Source: Desulfobulbaceae bacterium
GTDB lineage: Bacteria > Desulfobacterota > Desulfobulbia > Desulfobulbales > Desulfobulbaceae
Length of the DNA: 55,459 bases
Direction of reading: 5' to 3'
Assembly: GCA_011391865.1 (NCBI GenBank)
Contig: JAABPV010000008.1
Coordinates: forward strand, 1 to 55,459
A program made the position numbers and the translations under genes. Below are positions 8,384 to 17,245 of this stretch, in pieces (the stretch's first letter is position 1; every line of letters starts with the position of its first letter). The notes beneath the pieces were generated by a model. That model did no database searches. It was not told where the DNA came from and worked only from the letters and a program-made list of their open reading frames with translations.

Positions 8384-9499
8384 TTATTTCCCCTTCCGCA
8401 GCTGGACAGTCACCCGGCGGTTGAGCCGCCGCCCTTCCGCCGTCTTGTTGGAAGCCGCTGGTTTGGCCTTGCCGTACCAGTAGAGCAGCACCCGGTCTTT
8501 TTTCAGCGGGAAGTTATCTAAAAGATATTTCCTTGCGCTCTCCGCCCGGTGCCGGGAGAGGCTGATGTTGTACGCATTGCCGCCAAGGCTGTCGCAGAAA
8601 CCGGAAAGCACCGCGTATTCCTGCGGATGATCGACAAGATGGCGGCCCAGCCGGTTGAGCGCGTGCTGATGCTCCTTTCTGATCTGGGCCTTGTCAAAGG
8701 CGAAAAGCACGTTGGGATAAGGGCTGCTGGCAGGCATGTGCAGCCTGCCAAGAAGATGCTCAGGATGGGCGGCCACGGTGTCAAAATCAATCACCTGCGA
8801 GCAGTCGTTGACAGCGGCGATGTCGTTGAGCAATTTCTCCGCCGTGCTGTTGGTCGCGCTGCTGATCAGGGTGAAGCAGACATCGTGTTTTTTTGCCAGC
8901 ATTTTCGCCTGCTCCAGCGGTTCCGGCTCGTCCACGCCCTCGAAGCGGAAAGCGGCCCCGTTGGTGAAAATGAAGACCTCGGTGCGGCCCGGCAGCGGCA
9001 GCAGATATTCAAGCTTCATCAGCGCAGTCTGGAGCATGGGTGGGCCGGAGCTGGTCACAGGCAGCTTTTCCAAGGCCGCGCCGAACGTCTCCTGATCATA
9101 ATTTTGTAGCTGGTAATAGGGCTGGAAGGTGCGCTCCGCGCCAGGCAGCCACATCACGTTCCGCCAGTGCGGATACAGCCCGGTCTGCCAGTTCAGCTCT
9201 GGCAGGCTGGCATTGCTTTTAAGGAGAATCTGCTTGGACATCTCCAGCCGGGTCATGCCGCTGTCCCGATACGGCACGTCCATGGCGGTGGAGGGATCAT
9301 AGAAGACAAAGAAATTATCCGCCATGCGGATGGAGTCCTGCTTTTTCTCAGCCAAGAAGGCATCGGGCTGCCAGATCCAGTCTTTTTTGTCAAATTTCTT
9401 GTTTTTCTTGCTCGGTTTTGCTAGAGCGAAGGACGGCGCGGTGGCCAGCAGCGCGAAAGCCAGCAGCGCGGCCAGCAGCCGCAGGGTTCTGGAGGTCAT
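8384..9499 (-). CDS. OmpA-family outer-membrane protein with VWA-like domain
   Basis: A 371-residue exported protein. A signal peptide (about 1-27) is followed by a Lys-rich segment, then a region of about 220 residues resembling a von Willebrand A-type fold (FFVFYDPSTAM, then TEVFIFTNGAAF, then VCFTLISSATN). The C-terminal OmpA peptidoglycan-binding domain covers about 255-371 (NVLFAFDKAQI, LSGFCDSLGGNAYNISLSRHRAES, EGRRLNRRVTV). It probably tethers the outer membrane to peptidoglycan. It follows the metallo-beta-lactamase gene by 10 bp, so they likely share a transcript. It could in principle stand in for Pal, which is absent from the tol operon, but it has no lipobox. Confidence 0.85.
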   Translation of the reverse strand: MTSRTLRLLAALLAFALLATAPSFALAKPSKKNKKFDKKDWIWQPDAFLAEKKQDSIRMADNFFVFYDPSTAMDVPYRDSGMTRLEMSKQILLKSNASLPELNWQTGLYPHWRNVMWLPGAERTFQPYYQLQNYDQETFGAALEKLPVTSSGPPMLQTALMKLEYLLPLPGRTEVFIFTNGAAFRFEGVDEPEPLEQAKMLAKKHDVCFTLISSATNSTAEKLLNDIAAVNDCSQVIDFDTVAAHPEHLLGRLHMPASSPYPNVLFAFDKAQIRKEHQHALNRLGRHLVDHPQEYAVLSGFCDSLGGNAYNISLSRHRAESARKYLLDNFPLKKDRVLLYWYGKAKPAASNKTAEGRRLNRRVTVQLRKGK

Positions 9500-9509
9500 G
9501 CTCTTCTCC

Positions 9510-10259
9510 TTAAAAAGTCAGCCGGTGTCCTGCCGCCGGCAGCAGGGCATGAGGCACTGCCCGCACCATCTCCTCAAGCTGCGGCAGCTGGGTCCGCCGC
9601 AGGGTGTGGTCAAGATGGACTAGCGCGATCCGCCCCATGTCCAGCTCTTCAGCAATCTGGAGTGTGCTGGTCACGGAGCCGTGGTAGGGATAGGTGTCAA
9701 CCATGCTGAACGACTCATGAACGACAAAATCGCAGCCCTGGATCAGCTCTTTGGCCTGCGCGTTCGCCCGTCCGTCGCCGCTGCAATAGAATGTCACTGG
9801 GCCGTCCTCAATCCGCAGCCCCAAGTTGTACTGGGAGTGCTGCGTCAGCGCGGCGGACCAGCGCAGTCCGGCCAGCGAAATGGTTTCTTGAGCCTGAATT
9901 TGATGAAATTCAAAGTCGAAGCTCAGTTTTTTCTCAAAGGTGGGATAAGCCAGCTCCAAGGCTCCCCGCACTTTCTGCTCCGTGCCTTTCTGACCGACGA
10001 TGTGCAAAGGCTTGGTCCTGCCGAGCTGCCAGAGCCGGAGAAAAAGCAGCGGCAGTCCGAGAAAATGGTCGCCGTGAAAATGAGATATCCAGACGCAGTC
10101 CAGCTCCTCCGGCTGGTCGACAGTCCGAAAATACTGATGTGGCACGGAGAAGCCGCAGTCGAGCAAGATTCTGGTGCCGTTGCTGGCGGTGAGCAGGGAC
10201 GAGCTGTTGCCATGCGCCGTGTCACAGGCTTCCCCCACGCCAAGAAAGAAAATTTCCAC
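9510..10259 (-). CDS. Metallo-beta-lactamase-fold hydrolase, RNase Z-like
   Basis: A 249-residue protein of the MBL superfamily. The metal motif HFHGDH is at about residues 60-65, further ligands are in the SGDGR and VHESF stretches, and the last His is in LVHLDH. The layout resembles RNase Z/ElaC and small-molecule phosphodiesterases of the same branch. Without the exosite arm being evident I call it a generic RNase Z-like hydrolase. It is first in a probable pair with the OmpA-type gene. The 130 bp upstream, 10260-10389, holds no further gene. Confidence 0.82.
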   Translation of the reverse strand: MEIFFLGVGEACDTAHGNSSSLLTASNGTRILLDCGFSVPHQYFRTVDQPEELDCVWISHFHGDHFLGLPLLFLRLWQLGRTKPLHIVGQKGTEQKVRGALELAYPTFEKKLSFDFEFHQIQAQETISLAGLRWSAALTQHSQYNLGLRIEDGPVTFYCSGDGRANAQAKELIQGCDFVVHESFSMVDTYPYHGSVTSTLQIAEELDMGRIALVHLDHTLRRTQLPQLEEMVRAVPHALLPAAGHRLTF

Positions 10260-10389
10260 CGTAGCCGCTCCGTTGCATTATGTTCATTCAGGAAGTCCAG
10301 CAGTCCTGACCTGTCATTTTTTCACCTGCGCTCTCTGCAATATATGTATTTTTTCGTTCTGAAGCAAGCCGCTTGTGCGCATGACCCGC

Positions 10390-10968
10390 TCAGAGCGAGA
10401 CAGCCCGCTTTTCAATCTGCTCCGCCAAGCTGTCCGGGATAAAATCCAAGAAGGAGAACAGCTGGTTTTCCAGTTGTTCGCACCTGCTGAAGTTTTCTTG
10501 AATGCCTTCCTGCTTGCGGGTATCGCCGCCGCTGTATTTGTCTAAGATGTAGTCCAGCCGTTCGGGCAGGCTGACGATCTCATCGTGCAGGACGCGCTTG
10601 TCCGAGTAATAGACTATTTCGACTGGAAAAAAAATGCCTGCCGCATACCGCTCCGGGGAAAAATCCGGCAGGACGACATGCCCCGCGACAATTGCAGCGA
10701 TTTCCGGGAAGCCAAGGCTGCGGCAGAGTTCCGCGCCTGCCTTGGCATGATTCTCGCCGCTGCTCAGGCACGGTGTTTTGGCGATGTCGTGCAGGAGCGC
10801 GCCGCTGACGCAGAGCTGAAGATCAGGCGGCTGGCGGCTTGTTTTCTGCAACTCTTTAGCCAGCAATTCTGCAATCTTTGCCACAAGGAGCGAATGCGCC
10901 CGGATGTTGGCCAGCATTCCGTGCTGCTCCATCAGCGCGGCGCAGGCGGCAAGATTGGGAATATTCAC
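10390..10968 (-). CDS. HD-domain phosphohydrolase
   Basis: A 192-residue HD-domain protein. The first metal His is in the RAHSLLV helix (about residue 25), the HD pair is in LLHDIAKTP (about 60), and further His residues occur in NHAKAG and AGHVVLP. This small HDIG-type domain is found in nucleotide or oligonucleotide phosphohydrolases; the substrate cannot be told. It lies three bases downstream of hemE in the same direction, so it is probably co-transcribed. Confidence 0.82.
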   Translation of the reverse strand: MNIPNLAACAALMEQHGMLANIRAHSLLVAKIAELLAKELQKTSRQPPDLQLCVSGALLHDIAKTPCLSSGENHAKAGAELCRSLGFPEIAAIVAGHVVLPDFSPERYAAGIFFPVEIVYYSDKRVLHDEIVSLPERLDYILDKYSGGDTRKQEGIQENFSRCEQLENQLFSFLDFIPDSLAEQIEKRAVSL

Positions 10969-10971
10969 GAC

Positions 10972-12036
10972 CTAACGGCGGCTGAGGCGATGCACGGCCT
11001 CGACAGCAATTTTCACCTGCTCCGGCGGCGTTTGCGGCAGAATGCCGTGGCCAAGATTGAAAATATGGCCTTTAGCTGCTTGACCTTCAGCAAGAATGGC
11101 AGCAATCCGCGCTTCCAGCTCCTCTTTGGGCAGGAAAAGGGCAATTGGATCCAAATTGCCTTGCAGAACATGCTGCTGCGCAATTTTCGCCGCTTCATCC
11201 AGCTTGATCCGCCAGTCCAAACCAAGCACGTCGGCTCCGCTGGTCTCGCTTAATTCAAGCAAGGTCGCGCCGTTGTTGGCAAAATAGATGATCGGCACAT
11301 CCGTCATCTGGCGCAGATCGGCAATGATGGATTGCACATAGGGCAGGGCAAAGCGTTCAAAATCACAAGGAGCAAGAATGCCTGCCCACGAATCAAAAAT
11401 CTGCAAAACCTGTGCGCCTGCACGGGCTTGCGCTTGCAGATAAAGGCTGGTGCAGCGAGTGATTTTCTCCAACAAAGCGTGATACAGTTCCGGCTGCTGA
11501 TAGGCCATGCGCTTGGTTTCCAAGAAGACTTTGGACGAGCCGCCTTCAATCAGATACGTGGCCAAGGTGAACGGCGCGCCGGAAAAACCGATCAGCGGCA
11601 CCTTGAGAGCGCGACGGAGCAGGCGGATGGTTTCCAGCACAAAGGGCAGGCTCTCCTCCGGGTCGGGAATCAGCAGCCGGTCAACCGCTGCCTGCGTCCG
11701 CACCGGCTCAGGAAAAAGCGGCCCTTTGCTCTCGTGAAACTCCAGCTTCAGGCCCATCGCCTCCATCGGAATGAGAATATCCGAGAAGAGAATTGCGGCA
11801 TCAAAGCCAAAAATATCAATCGGCTGGAGCGTGACTTCGGTGCACAGCTCCGGGCGTTTGCACAGATCGAGAAAGCTGACTTTGCCCCGCACGGCCTGAT
11901 ATTCGGGCAGATAGCGGCCCGCTTGGCGCATGAACCAGACCGGCGTGTATTCGGTGCGCTCGCCCCGGCAGGCGCGTAAGAAGGTGTCGTTCATGAGATT
12001 GGAGAGGTTAGAAGTTGCCCAGTTGATTTTGTTCAA
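10972..12036 (-). CDS. hemE: Uroporphyrinogen decarboxylase
   Basis: HemE removes four carboxyl groups from uroporphyrinogen III to give coproporphyrinogen III. The protein carries the family motif [13 protein letters not shown] near its N-terminus, [25 protein letters not shown] and NLGHGILP near the end. Start choice: a TTG at 12036 has a well-placed AGGAG eight bases upstream (12045-12049), giving 354 residues. The conserved MNDTFLRAC start at 11994 has no ribosome site, and an ATG at 12060 overlaps that site. It sits in a minus-strand run with the ahbD-like gene upstream and the HD gene downstream. Confidence 0.93.
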   Translation of the reverse strand: MNKINWATSNLSNLMNDTFLRACRGERTEYTPVWFMRQAGRYLPEYQAVRGKVSFLDLCKRPELCTEVTLQPIDIFGFDAAILFSDILIPMEAMGLKLEFHESKGPLFPEPVRTQAAVDRLLIPDPEESLPFVLETIRLLRRALKVPLIGFSGAPFTLATYLIEGGSSKVFLETKRMAYQQPELYHALLEKITRCTSLYLQAQARAGAQVLQIFDSWAGILAPCDFERFALPYVQSIIADLRQMTDVPIIYFANNGATLLELSETSGADVLGLDWRIKLDEAAKIAQQHVLQGNLDPIALFLPKEELEARIAAILAEGQAAKGHIFNLGHGILPQTPPEQVKIAVEAVHRLSRR

Positions 12037-12076
12037 CGGTGCAACTCCTATTGATAGCATTAGCTATGTTACGCTA

Positions 12077-12550
12077 CTATGGGCGGCAGGTGCAAGTCAG
12101 TTCAGGTCCATTTAGAAAACCAGGAACATAGCTGCAAGATGTATCTTTGTTTTGGTTTGTTTTAGTGTTCCATGCAGCTACGCATCGACCGGATACTCCA
12201 TCCCATTTGCTGTCTCCGCAATAAGTATCGCAGGAAACTGTTCCGTTATTTCCGTGCTTTACAAAAACATCATCATTGCATACGCAGGTCAGTTCCTTTC
12301 CTGAAGGAAGATATCCTGGAGGTGCGTTGCATGATTCTGTTTCGCCAGTATGTTGATTGACCGCTGCTTTGCAGTAGCCAACTTTGTTTCCCCATTTTGG
12401 CTGCTGACCATTCATAGCCCCACAATAGATGTTGCATGTAACTGTCCCGTTATTGCCATGTTTCTCGAATTCTCCTGCGTAAGAAGAAGTTGAGATGACA
12501 AGCACTCCAGCAAAAATTAAACCAGCACTGACAGAGTAACGCATAAACAT
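12077..12550 (-). CDS. Secreted cysteine-rich protein made of two repeats
   Basis: A 157-residue protein with a signal peptide (about 1-25) and two repeats of about 62 residues, each opening with KHGNNGTV[TS]C and closing with LTC-x-C. Each repeat has six cysteines in matching order (C39, 43, 60, 74, 89, 91 and C107, 111, 123, 139, 153, 155), which suggests three disulfides per repeat outside the cytoplasm. I do not recognise the family. The gene is clearly AT-richer than its neighbours and sits between ahbD-like and hemE with 40-bp gaps on both sides, suggesting later insertion. AAGGAG lies eight bases before the ATG. Confidence 0.72.
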   Translation of the reverse strand: MFMRYSVSAGLIFAGVLVISTSSYAGEFEKHGNNGTVTCNIYCGAMNGQQPKWGNKVGYCKAAVNQHTGETESCNAPPGYLPSGKELTCVCNDDVFVKHGNNGTVSCDTYCGDSKWDGVSGRCVAAWNTKTNQNKDTSCSYVPGFLNGPELTCTCRP

Positions 12551-12590
12551 AATTCTTTCTCCTTATCTTAACTTCGTTAAAGGTGTTAAA

Positions 12591-13643
12591 TCAACTCCTC
12601 GGCTGGTACGCGCAGAACGGCTCCTGCGCTAAATAATCGCCGCTGACCGCATAGGCTCTAGCCCGGCAGCCGCCGCAGACGTTGACGTATTCGCAGCGTC
12701 CGCAGTTTCCTTTATAGCTCTTGAAGTCGCGCAGTTCCAGAAAAAGTTTTGACTGCTCCCAAATCTCTTGGAACCGCTGCTCGCGGATGTTGCCTGCGGC
12801 CTTGGGAAAATAGCTGCACGGCAGGACGTTGCCGTCCACGTCAATCAGGCAGATAAGCTGGCCGGCAAGGCAGCCCTTCGAGCCGCCGGTGGAAAATTGC
12901 AGGCTCCTACGCTTGAATTTTTCGCCGTCCTCTTTGGCCCGCTGGAGCACGATGCGGTAATACTGCGGGGCGCAGGTCGGGCGGACAAGCAGCTCCGGTT
13001 CCTCCTTCTCCATGTCGTAATGCCAGTTGAGGATGTCCTCATATTCTGAGGCGGGAATCAGCTCCTCCATGATCTCCTCGCCGCGTCCGGTCGGCACAAT
13101 CATGAAAAGATACCAAGCCGTTGCGCCGAGCTTTTTGACCAGCTCGTAGAGTTTGGGAGCCTCGGTTTTGTTGCGCTGGGTGAAGGAGGAGTTGACCAGG
13201 AACTTGATGCCCTGCTCGTTGAAAAGGCGGATGGCGTTCATGGTGCCATCGAACGCGCCGGTCTGATTGCGGAAATTGTCATGTACCGCTGCGGTGGAGC
13301 CGTCCAAGCTGAGGGAAACCATCCTGATGCCGGATTCCTTGATCCTGCCGCAGATGTCGTCCTTGACCAAGGTGCCGTTGGTGGCCAAGCACATCCTCAG
13401 GCCAAGGCTGGTGCCGTAGGCGGCGATATCGAAAATGTCGGGCCGCAGCAATGGCTCGCCGCCGGAAAGCACCACCACCGGGCTGGCGTAGGATTTGATG
13501 TCGTCCAACACCCGTTTGGCCTCATCCAGCGAAAAATCAGGATGCCCTTCCACCGCAAGGGCCGACGAGGAGCGGCAGTGGACGCAGTTCAAATTGCAGC
13601 GGCGGGTGGTCTCCCAAGCGATCCATTTCGGTTCAAAATCCAT
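12591..13643 (-). CDS. ahbD: Radical SAM protein, AhbD-like (haem b synthase of the sirohaem route)
   Basis: A 350-residue radical SAM enzyme. The SAM-binding cluster motif is CNLNCVHC (residues ~16-23), followed by [10 protein letters not shown]. The C-terminal auxiliary-cluster (SPASM-type) cysteines are in [34 protein letters not shown] and PFC. The opening [20 protein letters not shown] and the [14 protein letters not shown] end are typical of AhbD, which decarboxylates Fe-coproporphyrin III to haem b in sulfate reducers. NirJ and AhbC are relatives, so the exact step is inferred. The nearby hemE supports a tetrapyrrole role. Confidence 0.75.
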   Translation of the reverse strand: MDFEPKWIAWETTRRCNLNCVHCRSSSALAVEGHPDFSLDEAKRVLDDIKSYASPVVVLSGGEPLLRPDIFDIAAYGTSLGLRMCLATNGTLVKDDICGRIKESGIRMVSLSLDGSTAAVHDNFRNQTGAFDGTMNAIRLFNEQGIKFLVNSSFTQRNKTEAPKLYELVKKLGATAWYLFMIVPTGRGEEIMEELIPASEYEDILNWHYDMEKEEPELLVRPTCAPQYYRIVLQRAKEDGEKFKRRSLQFSTGGSKGCLAGQLICLIDVDGNVLPCSYFPKAAGNIREQRFQEIWEQSKLFLELRDFKSYKGNCGRCEYVNVCGGCRARAYAVSGDYLAQEPFCAYQPRS

Positions 13644-13788
13644 TCCAGCCCCCGGCTTCGGAAAAACTGACTTGCGGAAAAGAGAAAAAGGACATAACTA
13701 TGTTCAACTATATTCCGTCTGGCGGGTCAGGGTCAACAGCTTTGTACGCCGCTGGAGGCGACAACTTTCTTCAGAAGGAGGGCATCTC

Positions 13789-14271
13789 ATGCAGGCAATC
13801 AAAACCGTGGTCACGCCTATCGACTTTTCCGACAACGCCAAAATGGTCGCCGACTCAGCCGCCTACGTGGCAGGCAGGTTCGGCGCGGAGCTGCATCTCA
13901 TCTTTGTGGTGCAGGACTTCCAAGACTACACTGGTTTCTTTGTCCCGCCAGTCAATCTGCCTAATCTAACCAAAGACCTGCTGGAGTCGGCCCAGCAGAA
14001 GATGGAGGAGTTTGCGGAGAGCTGCCGCGAGCAGGCGACCGCAGCCGGGGTCTCCGCCCTGCGCAGCCGGGTGCTGACCGGCGACGTAACCGAGGAAATC
14101 CTCAACTACTCCAAAGAGGTGAACAGCAACATGATCATCATGGGCACCCACGGCTACAAGGGGCTGGAGCGAATCATGTTCGGCAGCGTGGCCGACAAGG
14201 TAGTGAAGACCGCCTGCTGCCCGGTGCTGACCATCAACCCCTACCGCCATAACTGCGGCGGCAAAGACTGA
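13789..14271 (+). CDS. Universal stress protein (UspA family)
   Basis: A 160-residue single UspA domain. It opens with TVVTPIDFSDNAK and carries the ATP-binding signature GTHGYKGLERIMFGSVADKV (G-2x-G-9x-G-S) near residues 122-141. It is therefore of the nucleotide-binding kind. The ATG at 13789 follows AAGGAGGG at 13775-13782; upstream in-frame starts would add a non-conserved tail overlapping the divergent ahbD-like gene. It is transcribed alone, away from ahbD. Confidence 0.9.
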   Translation: MQAIKTVVTPIDFSDNAKMVADSAAYVAGRFGAELHLIFVVQDFQDYTGFFVPPVNLPNLTKDLLESAQQKMEEFAESCREQATAAGVSALRSRVLTGDVTEEILNYSKEVNSNMIIMGTHGYKGLERIMFGSVADKVVKTACCPVLTINPYRHNCGGKD

Positions 14272-14312
14272 GCATAGGGCGGGGGCGGCCAGACTGGCTG
14301 CCCCGCTTCGGC

Positions 14313-15332
14313 TCACCGCTCCGCTGCAATCCCGTGTATGCGCAGAACATCTTTAGCGGCCAGATCTTTCAGAGCCGCTTTAAATTTTTTGTGCAACTTC
14401 TGCTCCTCCATCACCATCCACGCGCAGTCGACTATGCCTTCCGCGCCTGCCTTGGCCGCTTCGTCGTCGGCAAAGGTGACGCTGCCGTCCGCATGAGAAA
14501 TGCAGGCTTTGCCGTAAGGATCCAGCACCGGGTAAACGGAGACAAAGTCTATGAATTTCAGCCGCAGCTCCAGCAGGGGATCCAAGCCGCTTTTGGCGTG
14601 GCCCGCCTCCAAGTAAACAGCAAGAAATTCATTGACTGCCTGATCAATCTCCAGCAGCAGGCGCGGCGGCTTGGCCTCCGGCGCAGCCTCCTCAGACGGG
14701 GGGGAGGAGGGCGGTTCGGCGGCTGGTGGCGCGGCAACCGGATCGCTGGTGAAGTAGCCAAGCCCGTAGCTGCCGCCGCTCTTCTGCAGCATGGCCAGTA
14801 GGGTGTTGTAGTCGTCGTCTGAGGGGCTGAGACCGCCGGTGCCCCAGTAATAGGAGCCGCCCCGTCGCTGACCTTGATGGAAAAAAAGGACGGCAGCCTG
14901 CTCGTTGCGGCCTTTCACGTCCACTTCGATGAAACCGGAAAAGTCCTTTTTATTGAGCCGGAAGACTAAGTCGGGCAGACTGACTTTGGAGGAGGGCAGC
15001 CGCTCTTTAGCGCGGCGGAAGGCGGGCAGCTGGCCCCAGAAAAAGATGGAGTCTGGATCGAGGTAGTAGACGGAAACCTGAAAATTGCGCTGGCGCAGGG
15101 CTGCGAGGACGTGATCCAACTGCTCCGAGGCCAAGGCGTGCTCGCCCCTGTTCTGGGTCAGGCCCCGGACAATGTCCGACTCGTCAAAATAGACTATCAG
15201 CTCCTGATCCGCGCCTTTGCCGTAAAGGCAGCCTGTGCCGATTTCTCCCTGCAAATGCTGAATGAATTTCTCAACATCCAGATAGTAGCTGTTTAGGCCG
15301 CTGAGAAAGGGCTTTTCGCGGGGCAGAAGCAT
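14313..15332 (-). CDS. Uncharacterised protein with two DUF4388-like modules
   Basis: A 339-residue cytoplasmic protein. The first module (about 8-90; FLSGLNSYYLDVEKFIQHLQ, ELIVYFDESDIVRG) and the second (about 110-190; FSGFIEVDVKG, AAVLFFHQGQRRGGSYYWG) have the DUF4388/PATAN-like pattern of a hydrophobic strand followed by G-x-L/I. A Pro/Ala/Glu linker (about 200-225) leads to a C-terminal helical domain. Relatives tend to occur with Mgl-type GTPase or two-component signalling. It is the last gene after a HAMP sensor and a micro-ORF, which suggests a role in that signalling unit. Confidence 0.6.
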   Translation of the reverse strand: MLLPREKPFLSGLNSYYLDVEKFIQHLQGEIGTGCLYGKGADQELIVYFDESDIVRGLTQNRGEHALASEQLDHVLAALRQRNFQVSVYYLDPDSIFFWGQLPAFRRAKERLPSSKVSLPDLVFRLNKKDFSGFIEVDVKGRNEQAAVLFFHQGQRRGGSYYWGTGGLSPSDDDYNTLLAMLQKSGGSYGLGYFTSDPVAAPPAAEPPSSPPSEEAAPEAKPPRLLLEIDQAVNEFLAVYLEAGHAKSGLDPLLELRLKFIDFVSVYPVLDPYGKACISHADGSVTFADDEAAKAGAEGIVDCAWMVMEEQKLHKKFKAALKDLAAKDVLRIHGIAAER

Positions 15333-15337
15333 GGGCG

Positions 15338-15454
15338 TTATGCAGGCTGAGTTTTTTCGGCCAGAAGACGGCGTACAGGATCTCCTGTATTTTTCAGCAG
15401 CTCAAGTCGTCGCATCAGTCCGCCAAGTGCCGCGTTTAGTTTTTGATGCTTCAC
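15338..15454 (-). CDS. Possible 38-residue micro-gene between sensor and DUF4388-like gene
   Basis: A GTG at 15454 overlaps the TGA of the upstream HAMP gene as GTGA. It opens a 38-codon frame (KHQKLNAALGGLMRRLELLK, then ...EKTQPA) ending five bases before the ATG of the next gene. The peptide is basic and reads as one amphipathic helix. The tight coupling on both sides fits a real small gene. It is not in frame with the downstream gene (offset 122 bases), so it is not simply that gene's N-terminus. Confidence 0.45.
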   Translation of the reverse strand: MKHQKLNAALGGLMRRLELLKNTGDPVRRLLAEKTQPA

Positions 15455-16476
15455 TGCCGCTTGGCGGTCAGCCGCTCCACGGCGATGCGGACTGAATGGC
15501 GCATCCGCTCCAAGGCTGCGCCGAGGTCGCGCAGCTCGCGGGAACCTTCCACCGTGATGGCCAAATCCAGCTCGCCCAAGCTGATCCGGTTGGCGATGTT
15601 GGTCAATGTGCGGGCAGGGCGGACAACGAGCCAGTCGGCGAGAAAGAGAATCAGTCCGGCGACGAGCAGGGCCAGTCCGGCAGACACGAGAAAAAGCTGG
15701 GAAAGCATGGCCTGACGCGCCATTTGGCCGACTCCGGCGGCGGGAATGCCGATATGGATTTCGCCGTCGGCATCGCCGAGGGCCAGCACCCGGTCATGCA
15801 CCGGCAGGCCGCCGATACTGAGGAGGACACTTCCTTCCTTGGCCCCGGCTTTCAGGCCATTCTGGGCCAGCACTTCCACTGGAAAGCCTTTTTCCTTAAC
15901 CTGCTGGATAAAACGACTGTCAAATCCAGCTTGCGGATTGAACAATCCGGCCACTGCCGCGCCTTGCTCGTTGATCACTGCCGCATAAGCCATGCCGGGC
16001 AGCAGAGCGGCTCGTTCGGTCTCTTGGGTGATCAACGAAGAATCTTGCCGGAGCAGCGATGTTTTCACCGCCTCCTTCAGCGACAGGGCCAGAGCGAGGC
16101 TGCGCAGCTCCCGCTCTTGAGCCAGCAGCGTGGCCAGCTCGCGGGAATACAGGTGCAAGAAGGATCCGCCGACGGCCAGCAGGCCGACAGCCATCGCGGC
16201 CATGAGCCAGAGAAGAAACGGCTTGCCCCGGCCCCGCGCCGCTGCTGCGGCGACTGGATCCGCCGTCTTCCGCCGGTCAGGCTGAACGCTGGCCGCTCCC
16301 GCTTTGGCCGCCGCCGCGTCCAATTCCGCCGCTGCTGGCGGACTGTCGGCTCCCACCGGCTTCTCGACCACAATGATGTGGCCGCAGGCTTTGCAGGCGA
16401 ACTTCGCCCTCTGGCCTTTGATCCGGCTCTCCTCAATGTGGTACTTCTTGGCGCAGTCCTCGCAGATGACCAGCAT
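15451..16476 (-). CDS. Membrane sensor with N-terminal zinc-ribbon and C-terminal HAMP, no output domain
   Basis: A 341-residue protein that starts with an MJ0042-type zinc finger (MLVICEDCAKKYHIEESRIK ... CKACG, Cys at about 5, 8, 28 and 31). An Ala/Pro linker is followed by TM1 (about 87-108), a periplasmic domain of about 140 residues, TM2 (about 258-282), and a HAMP domain (VVRPARTLTNIANRISLGEL) plus a short helix to residue 341. No kinase, cyclase or methyl-accepting domain follows, so signal output must pass to a partner. The downstream micro-ORF and DUF4388-like gene are the obvious candidates. Confidence 0.75.
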   Translation of the reverse strand: MLVICEDCAKKYHIEESRIKGQRAKFACKACGHIIVVEKPVGADSPPAAAELDAAAAKAGAASVQPDRRKTADPVAAAAARGRGKPFLLWLMAAMAVGLLAVGGSFLHLYSRELATLLAQERELRSLALALSLKEAVKTSLLRQDSSLITQETERAALLPGMAYAAVINEQGAAVAGLFNPQAGFDSRFIQQVKEKGFPVEVLAQNGLKAGAKEGSVLLSIGGLPVHDRVLALGDADGEIHIGIPAAGVGQMARQAMLSQLFLVSAGLALLVAGLILFLADWLVVRPARTLTNIANRISLGELDLAITVEGSRELRDLGAALERMRHSVRIAVERLTAKRQ

Positions 16477-16617
16477 GTCGCACGCTCCTTTCCTGTCTGC
16501 CTGTCAGATCCGGCGGCTGCCGCCGGACATTCCTGCTTCAGTTATATGAGCCTGAAACCCTGCGGTCAATTGTTATTTCATCCGCAGCGGCTTCAGGCCA
16601 GAAGAGAAAGAAAGGCT

Positions 16618-17193
16618 TCAGTTTTTGAGCTTTTTCAGCAGCCAAGCCATGTTCTGGCCCAGTGTGCGCATGACGGCCACGCCTTCTGTATCGGCGGCGA
16701 CCTCGCCCTTCTCCCGGCCCATGCCGATGTTCCAGTGCGAGGAGCCAACGATGATCATTTGGCCGATGGTGAAGAAGTGGTTGATGGAGTCAAAGACGTG
16801 GATCGCGCCGGAGCGTCGGCAGGCCACCACAGCGGCTCCGACTTTGCGGCGGTGCATGTCGCCGTTGGCCCGTGAGACCATGCCGCTGCGGTCAATCAGG
16901 GCCTTCAGTTCGGAACTCATATTGGCGAAATACGTAGGCGAGGCGAGAATGATGCCGTCCGCCTCTTCCATCTTGGCGATGCAGTCGTTGATGCAGTCGG
17001 TTGTCACCGCGCAGCGGCGGTTCTTCTTGGCAAAACACTGGTAGCAGGCGATGCAGCCGTGCGGGTGGGTTCCAGCCAAGCTCACCAGCTCGGTTTCGAC
17101 ACCCTCTTTTTCCAGCTCCTCAAACACATAGCTGATCAGCGTCTCAGTGTTGCCGCCCGTGCGCGCGCTGCCGTTGAATGCCACAACCTTCAT
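16618..17193 (-). CDS. Iron-sulfur flavoprotein / NAD(P)H-dependent FMN reductase family
   Basis: A 191-residue flavodoxin-fold protein. The FMN-binding loop is GSARTGGNTETLI (residues 8-20), followed by ASPTYFANMSSELK. The compact cysteine motif C47-x2-C50-x2-C53-x7-C61 matches iron-sulfur flavoproteins that bind a [4Fe-4S] cluster close to FMN and act in electron transfer or oxygen and peroxide detoxification in anaerobes. It is monocistronic; the GGAGG ribosome site lies just upstream of the ATG. Confidence 0.82.
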   Translation of the reverse strand: MKVVAFNGSARTGGNTETLISYVFEELEKEGVETELVSLAGTHPHGCIACYQCFAKKNRRCAVTTDCINDCIAKMEEADGIILASPTYFANMSSELKALIDRSGMVSRANGDMHRRKVGAAVVACRRSGAIHVFDSINHFFTIGQMIIVGSSHWNIGMGREKGEVAADTEGVAVMRTLGQNMAWLLKKLKN

Positions 17194-17245
17194 GCTGCCT
17201 GCCTCCTTTTTTAGTCAAGCGAAGTAAAATGTGCTCACCGGGAAA

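Noticed and set aside
13700-13969. A separate small gene opening at 13700 ahead of the universal stress protein
   Set aside because: It overlaps the UspA gene out of frame and its product has no features; the first bases may act as a leader but no more can be supported.
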